NCBI GenBank assembly: GCA_035541995.1 | Contig: DATKMG010000291.1 | Span: forward strand, 1-5,326 | Direction: 5' to 3' | Length of the DNA stretch: 5,326 nucleotides | Origin: DATKMG01 sp035541995 | GTDB taxonomy: Bacteria > Acidobacteriota > Terriglobia > Versatilivoradales > Versatilivoraceae | Part shown: positions 1-5,268 of the stretch, piece after piece | Layout: every line of letters begins with the position of its first letter | How positions within the stretch are numbered: position 1 is the stretch's first letter | Made by a program: the position numbers and the translations under genes | Notes under the pieces: generated by a model | What the model saw: only the letters and a program-made list of their open reading frames with translations | Told to the model about the DNA's origin: nothing | The model's database searches: none

Positions 1-19
1 TCCTGAAACCGGAGAAATT

Positions 20-290
20 ATGAACGAGACCCAGGCCTTGCAATCCTTGATTGGTGAGCTGACGGAGCACCGCACAGAGATGGTCCGCCATGAAGCGGCT
101 CTTGCGGATCGGATAGCAGCGATATGCGATATGCATCGGGAGGGCTGTGCGCACGCTGGATGACATTCTGAAGCGCATGGAAGGTCATCATCATAAGAGT
201 CGCTCCACCCTAAGAAAGCTCAGGATCGCTGAACTGTTCCAGACCTCTAATCAAGATGGCAAGTCGGCAATGGCGGTTTCCGCCGATTAA
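20..290 (+). pseudogene. Small coiled-coil-like hypothetical protein, probably frameshifted
   Basis: An ATG at 20 has a good ribosome site (GGAG at 11-14) and opens a 47-codon frame that stops at 161-163. A second frame continues immediately, from a possible GTG at 147 to TAA at 288-290. Its residues (RTLDDILKRMEGHHHKSRST...) read as a natural continuation of the first, so one reading change near 146-150 would give a single protein of about 88 aa. The first half is charged and helix-prone with regular Leu/Ile/Ala spacing (LQSLIGELTEHRTEM), suggesting a short coiled coil. The second half has HHHK and a basic stretch. I see no membrane segment and do not recognise the family. The frame is also open upstream to the window edge, so the true start could lie earlier. 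Alternatives are two overlapping small genes (a GGGAGG lies only 3 nt before the GTG, too close for a good site) or a sequencing error. A GGCGG-TTT-CCGCC hairpin at 272-284 sits at the 3' end. Confidence 0.4.
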
Positions 291-409
291 ATTCGTTTCT
301 TGGAAGCTCGCGAGAAGAAGAGGCACGTTCTTCCAATTGCCAACACGTCATGGGCAAGCACCGCCTCCATGCAGATGCTTCAAGGCATTTACAGTAAGGG
401 AATGCTTTC

Positions 410-481
410 ATGAAAATGCGAGTTTTGGTAGCCACGCCGTTCGCTTTTTTCAGGGAGGCGTGGGCTTTTGACCGCATATAA
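410..481 (+). CDS. Possible 23-aa Phe-rich leader peptide
   Basis: This short ORF starts at ATG 410 behind AAGGGA (396-401, about 8 nt spacing) and stops with TAA at 479-481. It encodes 23 residues beginning MKMRVLVATP, followed by FAFF. Phe occupies residues 11, 13, 14 and 20 and Trp residue 18, so five of 23 residues are aromatic. Leader peptides of amino-acid biosynthesis operons such as pheL are similarly short and loaded with the regulated amino acid, but that comparison is by analogy only. The ORF spans arms A and B of the hairpin region and ends 2 nt before arm C, the geometry expected if a translating ribosome controlled folding. It could equally be a chance ORF or a decayed fragment of a longer protein. 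MKMRVLVATP also resembles the first beta strand of many Rossmann-like enzymes. No promoter is evident upstream. Confidence 0.25.
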   Translation: MKMRVLVATPFAFFREAWAFDRI

Positions 482-538
482 GAAGCCCACGATGAATTCA
501 AAGTACGAATTCATCGTGGCTACCCCTGCCATTTTCAT
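410..538 (+). promoter_or_regulatory. Leader with mutually exclusive hairpins (attenuator-like)
   Basis: Four arms are visible. Arm A is GGTAGCCACGCC (427-438), arm B GGCGTGGGCTT (457-467), arm C AAGCCCACGATGAATTC (483-499) and arm D GAATTCATCGTGGCTACC (507-524). A pairs with B (8 bp, one bulge). B pairs with C (9 bp perfect, 459-467 with 483-491). C pairs with D (15 of 16 positions, 7-nt loop). A also pairs with D (10 bp perfect, 427-436 with 515-524), and outside these ATGAAAAT (410-417) matches ATTTTCAT (531-538). The states A:B plus C:D and B:C (with or without A:D) exclude each other. Arm D ends 52 nt before the proposed start of the isomerase-like gene. The T-run after D is short and displaced (532-535), so this is not a convincing intrinsic terminator. 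A translational switch, a cruciform-forming DNA site or a decayed palindromic repeat are alternatives. The pairings are directly visible; the regulatory role is inference. Confidence 0.45.
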
Positions 539-576
539 CGGCGGTGGTGAGCTTGAAAAGGTCATGGCACACTCTT

Positions 577-870
577 ATGAAGATATTGGCACTTGAAAGG
601 GAAATACCTGGAATTACAGAGGCTCAAATACACCCTCATCTGAAACCTGAGGCGGCGAGAGCATGGGAACTCTATCAGGCGGGGATAATTCGAGAGCTGT
701 ACTTTGATCAAGATCGACATAATGCTGTGTTGATACTTGAATGCAGCGACATTGACGATGCCAGACAAGCGCTGGATACTCTGCCATTGGTGAAAGCCGG
801 CCTCATTGCTTTTGATGTCACTCCCTTGGTAGCCTATTCGGGGTTCTCCAGACTGTTTGGGAAGGAGTGA
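577..870 (+). CDS. Muconolactone delta-isomerase-like ferredoxin-fold protein
   Basis: This gene encodes 97 aa starting MKILALEREIPG, close to the usual length of about 95 aa for muconolactone isomerase-like proteins, which are small dimeric alpha/beta proteins. Visible features are an N-terminal beta strand, a helix (AARAWELYQAGII), a strand pair around RELYFDQDRHNAVLILEC (residues 39-56), a second helix (DIDDARQALDTLPLV) and a final strand (GLIAFDVTPLVAYSGF). The LPL...FDVTPL arrangement parallels the C-terminal half of muconolactone isomerase. Catalysis cannot be assigned, and many relatives have unknown function. I chose ATG 577 because family members begin at the equivalent strand. The frame continues upstream to GTG 544, which would add 11 atypical residues. 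No good ribosome site precedes 577 (AAAAGG lies 16 nt away), so expression may depend on the upstream leader or on coupling to a 34-codon ORF (492-596) that overlaps the start. It converges on the next gene with a 41-bp gap and no clear terminator. Confidence 0.75.
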   Translation: MKILALEREIPGITEAQIHPHLKPEAARAWELYQAGIIRELYFDQDRHNAVLILECSDIDDARQALDTLPLVKAGLIAFDVTPLVAYSGFSRLFGKE

Positions 871-911
871 ACTCTGACACCTGCCCTCCAATTATCCCCA
901 TATTGCTGATC

Positions 912-2258
912 CTAATGAGCAGATACAACGGGAATGCGCATCTCTGTCAGTTGACCTTGCTTGTCTGTGGGGTCTGGCGCTTCGGTCCAGATCTCCATGG
1001 CTGTTCCGGCTGGGACATACCCCTGTCCGGCAATCGATTTCAGGAAAGCCAGCCATCGCCCGGTTTCGTCTTCTCCGTGGGGCCCCTTCACCATTGCGGA
1101 TGCCATCACGGCTTTCGGGATGGTTCGGAGCTCGAATGGCAGATTTACCGCGCGCTGGCTTGATACAGGATAACCAACCTCCCAGGACAATTGATCTTCA
1201 GGCACAGTGCCGGCAGTGTTGAAATACCGGCCAAACGGGGCGCCCGTGGGAGGAACCCCCGACTGCTCCAAATACGCTTCCACTTTGGCAATTCCCATTT
1301 CATGCTGCACATAGCTTCCATGCATTGGCATTACGACTGCGGTCATCGCAGGCATCTCTTTGATAACGGCATGGAGCTCCGGCAACTGGGCCTCCGGGCC
1401 TGCCTCAGTTTTCAGGTCGGCCGAATCCAGCGGTGTGTATCCCTCCGGTGGAGTCAAATCGTAGTGGGTAGCCGGTTGGGAAATTCCCAGGTGGATGTTG
1501 GCTATGTGCATGAGATGGACGGGTTTCCCCTCTTCATAATTAGTGATGTCGACATGATGCGGCTCGCCGGTCTGAGCATCAATCCAGACGTCAAGCACAT
1601 TGTACTTGCTTGGATCAGCGAGGTCGCTTTCTTTGCTGCGGAACCCCAGAAGGGAGCGCCCCTCCGTGACCTTTTCTCCAAGGTACTTTTCTGCCTGCGG
1701 TGCCAGCGATTTCAAGTATTCACGCAAGCTGGGCTCATTCTGCAGGCCAGTATCCGGATAGGTTTCGAATGCGTATTTCTTGAGATAGTGCAGCAGGAGC
1801 ATTTTCTTCTCCTTCAAATGGTCGACCCGGATCTCCAATCCCCATGAGGTGCTTACCCGCTCATAGCCTGGAGGCTGCCAGCTGAAGTCAACTGCGACGT
1901 AGGGTTGTTCATTGAGCACAATTGTATAGGCCAGGGCCTGGTCAAGCTTGAATTTCTGCACTGTGGCTGCATACATCTTCCCGCTATCGACCGTTGAACT
2001 GGTAGCTACCCATAGTGCTGCCATTGCAAGAAGAAGGATCGAGCAGCTCACTGCCAGCATCCGGACTCTCGGGGTGGAAAGTGCATAGCAAAAAGAGTTC
2101 CAAAGAGCTTCCAGCCTTCCGGGTTGACGTGCTTTCAACCGTTGACGGAAATCTTCCAGCTGCCGCCGCATTCCGGCCTCGACTTCGGCTGGCAACTCGA
2201 GTTGCGTGCTCATCTTGATGTGCTCATCAATGTCATAATCAACTCTTTCCTGGTTCAT
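912..2258 (-). CDS. Membrane anti-sigma-like protein with LolA-like and GyrI-like domains
   Basis: The protein has 448 aa. ATG at 2258 overlaps the sigma factor stop as ATGA, with GGAGG about 10 nt upstream, so translation is probably coupled. Residues 1-65 are charged and helix-prone (VEAGMRRQLEDFRQRLKARQ), a likely cytoplasmic sigma-binding tail, although no HxxxCxxC zinc motif is present. Residues 67-86 form one membrane helix (MLAVSCSILLLAMAALWVAT). Residues about 95-285 resemble the LolA/MucB-like fold seen in periplasmic halves of anti-sigma factors, including VWIDAQTGEPHHVDI and YDLTPPEGYTPLD. Residues about 296-444 match the GyrI-like/AraC effector-binding domain in two halves: VVMPMHGSY...GAPFGRYF...EVGYPV, then ELRTIPKAV...GYVPAGTAMEIW...MRIPV. 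Gene position and topology imply an anti-sigma factor for the gene before it. GyrI-like domains bind small hydrophobic or cationic ligands, so ligand sensing outside the membrane is inferred. The frame extends upstream inside the sigma gene, but that part is out-of-frame shadow. Domain calls are from memory of family patterns. Confidence 0.85.
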   Translation of the reverse strand: MNQERVDYDIDEHIKMSTQLELPAEVEAGMRRQLEDFRQRLKARQPGRLEALWNSFCYALSTPRVRMLAVSCSILLLAMAALWVATSSTVDSGKMYAATVQKFKLDQALAYTIVLNEQPYVAVDFSWQPPGYERVSTSWGLEIRVDHLKEKKMLLLHYLKKYAFETYPDTGLQNEPSLREYLKSLAPQAEKYLGEKVTEGRSLLGFRSKESDLADPSKYNVLDVWIDAQTGEPHHVDITNYEEGKPVHLMHIANIHLGISQPATHYDLTPPEGYTPLDSADLKTEAGPEAQLPELHAVIKEMPAMTAVVMPMHGSYVQHEMGIAKVEAYLEQSGVPPTGAPFGRYFNTAGTVPEDQLSWEVGYPVSSQRAVNLPFELRTIPKAVMASAMVKGPHGEDETGRWLAFLKSIAGQGYVPAGTAMEIWTEAPDPTDKQGQLTEMRIPVVSAH

Positions 2259-2797
2259 AAGTGGGTGACCTCCATGGTGATCGATGGAACCGTCGGCGCG
2301 AGCAATTTGCGCAGCCTGGCGCGGGCGCGGGCAATATGCTTGCGCACGGTAGCTTCGCTGCAGTTCAGCGCGACGGCAATTTCGCCATATGAGAGCTCTT
2401 CGATGGTATGCATCAGGATGGCCTGGCCTTGTTTTCTGGAGAGATGCCCAATCGCCAGCATGACCTGTGATTGCTGCTGCTGACGGACGAGCTGCTCGAT
2501 GACCGATATGGTCGGATCGGCGGCGCTTTCCAGAATAATACCAGGCTCCTCGCACTTCTGACGCCGCGTGCTGCCACGCCACACATCATAGGCGGCGTTG
2601 GCGCAAAGCCGCAAAACCAGGGCGCGGGGATTCGGGTGCCGGCCAATGCTGCCCCATTGCTTCCAGATTTTCATCAAGGCCGCCTGAAACGCATCTTCTG
2701 CATCGCTGCGATTGCCGGTGATACGCCAGACAGCCTGCATCATCTCCTTTTCAATGGGGGCAATGAACCGTTCGTACTCCTGATGCTGATCTTCCAT
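2255..2797 (-). CDS. ECF-type RNA polymerase sigma factor
   Basis: The protein has 180 aa, the usual size for an ECF (group 4) sigma factor. It directs RNA polymerase to a small set of promoters. Region 2 spans about residues 8-75, with the conserved acidic stretch NRSDAEDAFQAALMKIW (29-45) and the PRALVLRLCANAAYDVWR block (57-74) that contacts core polymerase and the -10 element. A Gln-rich linker (RQQQQSQ, 105-111) follows. Region 4 spans about residues 113-166 with a helix-turn-helix (SYGEIAVALNCSEATVRKHIARARARL, in part) for the -35 element. ATG 2797 is chosen because AAGGAG lies 7 nt upstream; the open frame starts 20 codons earlier with no such site and an atypical sequence. The stop overlaps the start of the membrane protein by 4 bp, forming the standard sigma/anti-sigma operon order. 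I could not identify a convincing promoter or an autoregulatory ECF motif upstream. Confidence 0.92.
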   Translation of the reverse strand: MEDQHQEYERFIAPIEKEMMQAVWRITGNRSDAEDAFQAALMKIWKQWGSIGRHPNPRALVLRLCANAAYDVWRGSTRRQKCEEPGIILESAADPTISVIEQLVRQQQQSQVMLAIGHLSRKQGQAILMHTIEELSYGEIAVALNCSEATVRKHIARARARLRKLLAPTVPSITMEVTHL

Positions 2798-2922
2798 GGA
2801 ATGGCTCCTTTTGGCTGCCGCGCCTGGTGTTTGCACCCAAGCGACTTTCCATAACAAGTTCTTACCTTACTAAACGTAGAAAGCCCCCAATTTGTGGACA
2901 TCCAGCTGCGATTTATTTTCCT

Positions 2923-2940
2923 TGATCTTCAGGAAGATCA
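2923..2940. repeat. Inverted repeat TGATCTTC-AG-GAAGATCA
   Basis: Two perfect 8-bp arms are separated by 2 bp. The site lies 126-143 bp upstream of the sigma factor start. The tight spacing fits a dimeric regulator's DNA site better than an RNA hairpin. Nothing shows which protein, if any, binds it. The repeat itself is directly visible; an operator role is inference. Confidence 0.5.
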
Positions 2941-3262
2941 TTGGGTCCGGGTGTAACATTTTCAATTTCAATACCAGAAGTTGTTGATTCTAATAGGTGA
3001 AGTTTCTTACGTCGGACAACCTTTAAAGTAGGATGGAACCTCGGTGAACCACAAGGTCGTTAGACGGAGGTGTTTTCTGGGTTTCGATTAAACGGGTAGG
3101 CGTCACTATATGAGTAGCTTCACTGAGGTGGCGAGGCGCCGACCCCGGGGCAGTATGGATAGAGTTGTTAGAAATGAGTCGATGCGCGGCGAACGGGATG
3201 CCGTTGGCTATGGGTCTTCAATGGTGTCATTGGGCGAATCGGCCGTGGCAAGCAGGCTGATG

Positions 3263-3293
3263 TGGAGCGGGTATTGAAGAATCACCCGCTCCA
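3263..3293 (-). terminator. Strong hairpin downstream of the phosphatase pseudogene
   Basis: TGGAGCGGGT (3263-3272) and ACCCGCTCCA (3284-3293) form a perfect 10-bp GC-rich stem with an 11-nt loop, starting 17 nt after the pseudogene stop on the minus strand. No U-tract follows on that strand (CATCAGCC...), so it is not a canonical intrinsic terminator. It may be an mRNA 3' stabilising stem or a terminator lacking the T-run. The stem is certain; the role is inferred from position. Confidence 0.4.
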
Positions 3294-3310
3294 GGATTCC
3301 TGATTCACCT

Positions 3311-4330
3311 TCAATCTTCCTCCAGGTCGATTCCAGGCAGGACAGGGGTGCCTTCCTTCTGGACGGCCTTGAGGTCATTGGGGTCGAGGCCCAGGGCCTT
3401 GAGGATGGTCGGCGCCACCTGGGTCGTTTCGACAAAGCTCGTCACAGTGCCGGCCTTCAGTTCAGGGTTCGACACCAACAGCATCACGTTGGTATCGTCC
3501 TGGGCGAAGCCGCCGTGCTCGGCTTGTTTCTTGGTGCTTCCGGTGTAGACCACGCCCACGTTCGGCTGCACGATGATATCAGGTGAGCGCGGGTCACCTT
3601 TGCCGTATGGCGCAGGCAGGCCGGGCGCATTGAACATGGTTTCCAGCGAGGGTCCATAGAAGATCTGGCCGATTCCGGCTGCAGCTGCATTCGCCTCCAA
3701 CAACCCGACCGCAGCGAGTGTGTTGCTGGAATGCGTGAGCCACAGCAGTGAAATGTCGTCCTGCGTGGGTCCGATTCCAGTTGGATTGAGCGGGGACTCA
3801 GAGAAAGGCAACAGGTTTGGGTTCGCGTTCACGAGCACGTCGGCCGGCGAGGTGCCGTTATTCCCACTGTGGCCGGGAATAGGGAAGAAGCGCTGGTTAT
3901 CGATTGGTGATTGGCCATGCTTGCCCGTAATGATGAGCAGCGTCCGTTCTGCGGAGGCGCCAGCACGCGATCGTAGGCGACGTCATAGAATGCCCCCACG
4001 GTGCGCGGTGTTCCCCCCCGTCACCAGTGCCATCAATCCCGGGAACGAATCCGATGGTTTGGAAACGGATGTCCGCATGTAGCTCACGCCGGTTCTTCCG
4101 AGAGCAGCCAGACTCGGGCACGTACCGGCTTTCACACAGTTCGTGTAGTCGAGTGCGTGCATCCCATCGATGCTGATTAATAGCACGTGGCGAATGTCTT
4201 TCCGGTTGATCGTGTCTTCCGACCCTTTGGCCTTTGCCATAGGCATCCAAAAAATTACTGCCAGCCATGCTATCGTGAAACCTATAAATTGACTCTTCGG
4301 CCTGAGTTGAGAGTTGTTTCTGCAAGTCAT
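3311..4330 (-). pseudogene. Alkaline phosphatase/type I phosphodiesterase family, frameshifted and internally deleted
   Basis: The start is ATG 4330 behind AAGGAGG, followed by a signal peptide (hydrophobic FIGFTIAWLAVIFW, probable cut after AKA). The N-terminal part carries HVLLISIDGMHALD, whose Asp is a metal ligand in this superfamily, and SKPSDSFPG, which holds the Ser/Thr nucleophile position. It then breaks. In a run of seven C (4013-4019; G on the coding strand) the frame runs into a stop at 3983-3985. One G fewer would restore TGGTPRTVGAFYDVAYDR, the expected family continuation. That restored frame is lost near 3945-3960, where the sequence jumps to RTLLIITGKHGQSPID, much further along in relatives. 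From there the protein is intact to TGA 3311, including the metal-site KHGQSP and EHGGF motifs and the end PTILKALGLDPNDL. The middle, including the second metal ligand pair, is missing, perhaps 150-250 residues judging from memory of full-length relatives of about 500-550 aa. A loss of phosphatase function is expected. The C-terminal piece could be miscalled as a gene starting near 3838. Confidence 0.85.
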
Positions 4331-4485
4331 ATCTCCTCCTTGATGGTTTGTTGTTGAAAGATAGAATTGAACCGCTCGGCATGGAAGGATACGCTCAGCC
4401 ATGCTGGAAACCTGTGGGGCAACAACGATTTCCGCGTCGCAAGAGCAGCGTCATACAAGAGTGTTCTGCCATTCTCCAGGGCCAC
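4327..4485 (-). CDS. Possible 52-aa ORF coupled to the phosphatase start
   Basis: A GTG at 4485, with AGGA about 6 nt upstream, opens a 52-codon frame starting VALENGRTLLYDAAL and ending in QQQTIKEEI. Its TGA (4329-4327) overlaps the phosphatase ATG as ATGA, an arrangement typical of coupled genes. The same frame stays open a further 45 or so codons upstream, through the direct repeat copy, without an ATG. I recognise no family. A plus-strand frame is also open across this stretch, so the ORF may be chance or the relic of a longer gene. The overlap with the phosphatase ribosome site is the main support. Confidence 0.2.
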   Translation of the reverse strand: MALENGRTLLYDAALATRKSLLPHRFPAWLSVSFHAERFNSIFQQQTIKEEI

Positions 4486-4722
4486 AAAATTCCTATTGCG
4501 GTCCAGAGCGAGGCCTTCACTCTGTCTGGCCTCATCAGACCGAATTCCATGAAAATCCTGGTTGGAAGTCCCACTGAGTTTATTACGCCACCAGCATGTT
4601 ACACCCGTGTGAAGACGGCATTAACTCGATGTCAAATCTGTTCCGTTCCCATGCCAGCTCGCACTCGAGGCTTGCGCATACAAAGCAGCTAGCTCTGGTT
4701 CTTCATGGGCTTCGAGTTACTT
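4331..4722. other. Region between phosphatase pseudogene and TPR gene
   Basis: About 390 bp without a confident gene. Both strands carry long open frames with no good start: the minus candidate at 4485-4327 and plus frames around 4348-4692. One short plus frame begins MKILVGSPTEF at 4549 inside the direct repeat but has no ribosome site. On the minus strand TTGACA (4635-4630) is a good -35 match, but no convincing -10 lies at 16-18 bp. No intrinsic terminator for the TPR gene is visible just after its stop at 4723. Confidence 0.5.
4548..4604. repeat. Imperfect direct repeat, copy 1
   Basis: This stretch aligns with the last 58 bases of the window at about 44 of 58 positions with one 1-base gap, by eye. 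The best conserved blocks are CCTGGT, TCCCA and CCACCAGCATGTT. It lies 62 nt upstream of the GTG of the possible 52-aa ORF, and 217 nt upstream of the phosphatase start, on the minus strand. It could be a dispersed repeat, an old duplicated upstream region, or an end of a decayed element. Confidence 0.6.
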
Positions 4723-5226
4723 TTACCCTACGGGGTCTCGTGAAGCGGGGGTAAGACTCCTGCCTCTTTTGTTAAGATCGGGCTTTCGCAGTTTGTAAGT
4801 AAGCTTACCAATTATCTTATTGAGCGGGTGTTTGCGAGGAAGAAAGATCAACGGCGGTCTCCGGCGAACTCCCATTCGTCTCAGTGCCATCAGTAGCAGG
4901 GGACTGTCATTCTCATAGCCCAGTCCTTCCCGGAGGGTTTTCAGGGCCATCACACGCTGGCCCGCCAGGTGGTAGACCCTGCTAAGATTAAAGTATAGTT
5001 CCGGGTCGAAAGGGGTGTGTTCGATGGAAGCGCGACACAAACTGATCGCCCTGGGAATGTCCTCTTCGAAGAGGGCCACAGTGAGGCCGTAGTAAGAGAG
5101 GTACCTGACATTTCCGCTGTCTTCTTTGACTGCCCGCTTGAAAGCATTGGAGGCTTCAACCAGCCGATTGTTGCGGAGGAACGTTAGCCCTTCAGAAAAA
5201 ACCAGGTAAGGGTGATCTTTTCCCAA
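4723..5226 (-). CDS. TPR protein with basic C-terminal tail, TTG start
   Basis: The 167-aa protein has about three tetratricopeptide-type helical pairs over residues 5-106: HPYLVFSEGLTFLRNNRLVE, then NVRYLSYYGLTVALFEEDIP, then DPELYFNLSRVYHLAGQRVM, each with an A/G-x-x-F/Y-x pattern. TPRs form a superhelix that binds partner proteins. Residues about 117-150 form a proline-containing basic tail (RRRPPLIFLPRKHPLNKIIG). I associate a similar tail, from memory, with short TPR proteins of Nitrospirota and Geobacter-like bacteria. There is no signal peptide or membrane helix, so a cytoplasmic location is likely. The start is TTG at 5226. GGAGG lies 6 nt upstream, an in-frame TAA sits a few codons before it, and the next Met is beyond the middle of the protein. 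The second copy of the direct repeat begins 42 nt upstream. The specific partner is unknown. Confidence 0.85.
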   Translation of the reverse strand: MGKDHPYLVFSEGLTFLRNNRLVEASNAFKRAVKEDSGNVRYLSYYGLTVALFEEDIPRAISLCRASIEHTPFDPELYFNLSRVYHLAGQRVMALKTLREGLGYENDSPLLLMALRRMGVRRRPPLIFLPRKHPLNKIIGKLTYKLRKPDLNKRGRSLTPASRDPVG

Positions 5227-5268
5227 CCTTCTCCTCCACGCAGGATATTAATAAATTGTGAACTGACC

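Larger units (their letters stand above)
2798..3310. other. Gene-poor intergenic region of about 510 bp
   Basis: No convincing gene is present. It separates the sigma operon from the 3' end of the phosphatase pseudogene. It contains the palindrome at 2923-2940, a weaker hairpin near 3037-3070 (ACCTCGGT pairing with ACGGAGGT, one mismatch, followed by GTTTTC), and the strong hairpin at 3263-3293. The longest small plus ORF I read is 55 codons (3110-3277), with no ribosome site. A 29-codon minus ORF (2959-2870) also lacks one. No tRNA or known structured RNA is recognisable. The promoter of the sigma operon should lie in the part next to 2797, but no clear -35/-10 pair stands out. Confidence 0.6.

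Noticed and set aside
247..501. 84-codon minus frame and 71-codon plus frame (256-471) over the leader
   Set aside because: Neither has a good start or domain pattern, and both overlap the hairpin arms.
1191..1847. Plus-strand 218-codon open frame
   Set aside because: It is antisense to the LolA-like part of the membrane protein, with Cys/His/Phe-rich composition and no domain pattern.
2259..2582. N-terminal 108-codon extension of the membrane protein frame into the sigma gene
   Set aside because: It lies out of frame inside the conserved sigma factor, and the ATG at 2258 has an ATGA overlap and a ribosome site. The extension is a shadow.
2870..2959. 29-codon minus ORF upstream of the sigma gene
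   Set aside because: It has no ribosome site, overlaps the palindrome and shows no family resemblance.
2945..2960. A 12-base match (ATGTTACACCCG on the minus strand) to sequence near 4596-4607
   Set aside because: A 12-mer shared once in opposite orientation is expected by chance at this window size, and the flanks do not match.
3081..3097. TTCGATT resembling a tRNA T-loop
   Set aside because: The flanks do not form a T-stem, and no acceptor or anticodon arm lies at the right distance.
3110..3277. 55-codon plus ORF (starts MSSFTEVARRRPRG)
   Set aside because: It has no ribosome site, Arg-rich non-descript composition, and a 3' end running into the strong hairpin. It could be chance.
3208..3435. 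75-codon minus frame at the phosphatase 3' end
   Set aside because: It is a shifted frame of the phosphatase C-terminus, which clearly ends at 3311 in the family frame.
4549..4692. Short plus frame starting MKILVGSPTEF within repeat copy 1
   Set aside because: There is no ribosome site, and copy 2 breaks the frame with an indel and stop. Substitutions are not biased to third positions, so it is probably not coding.
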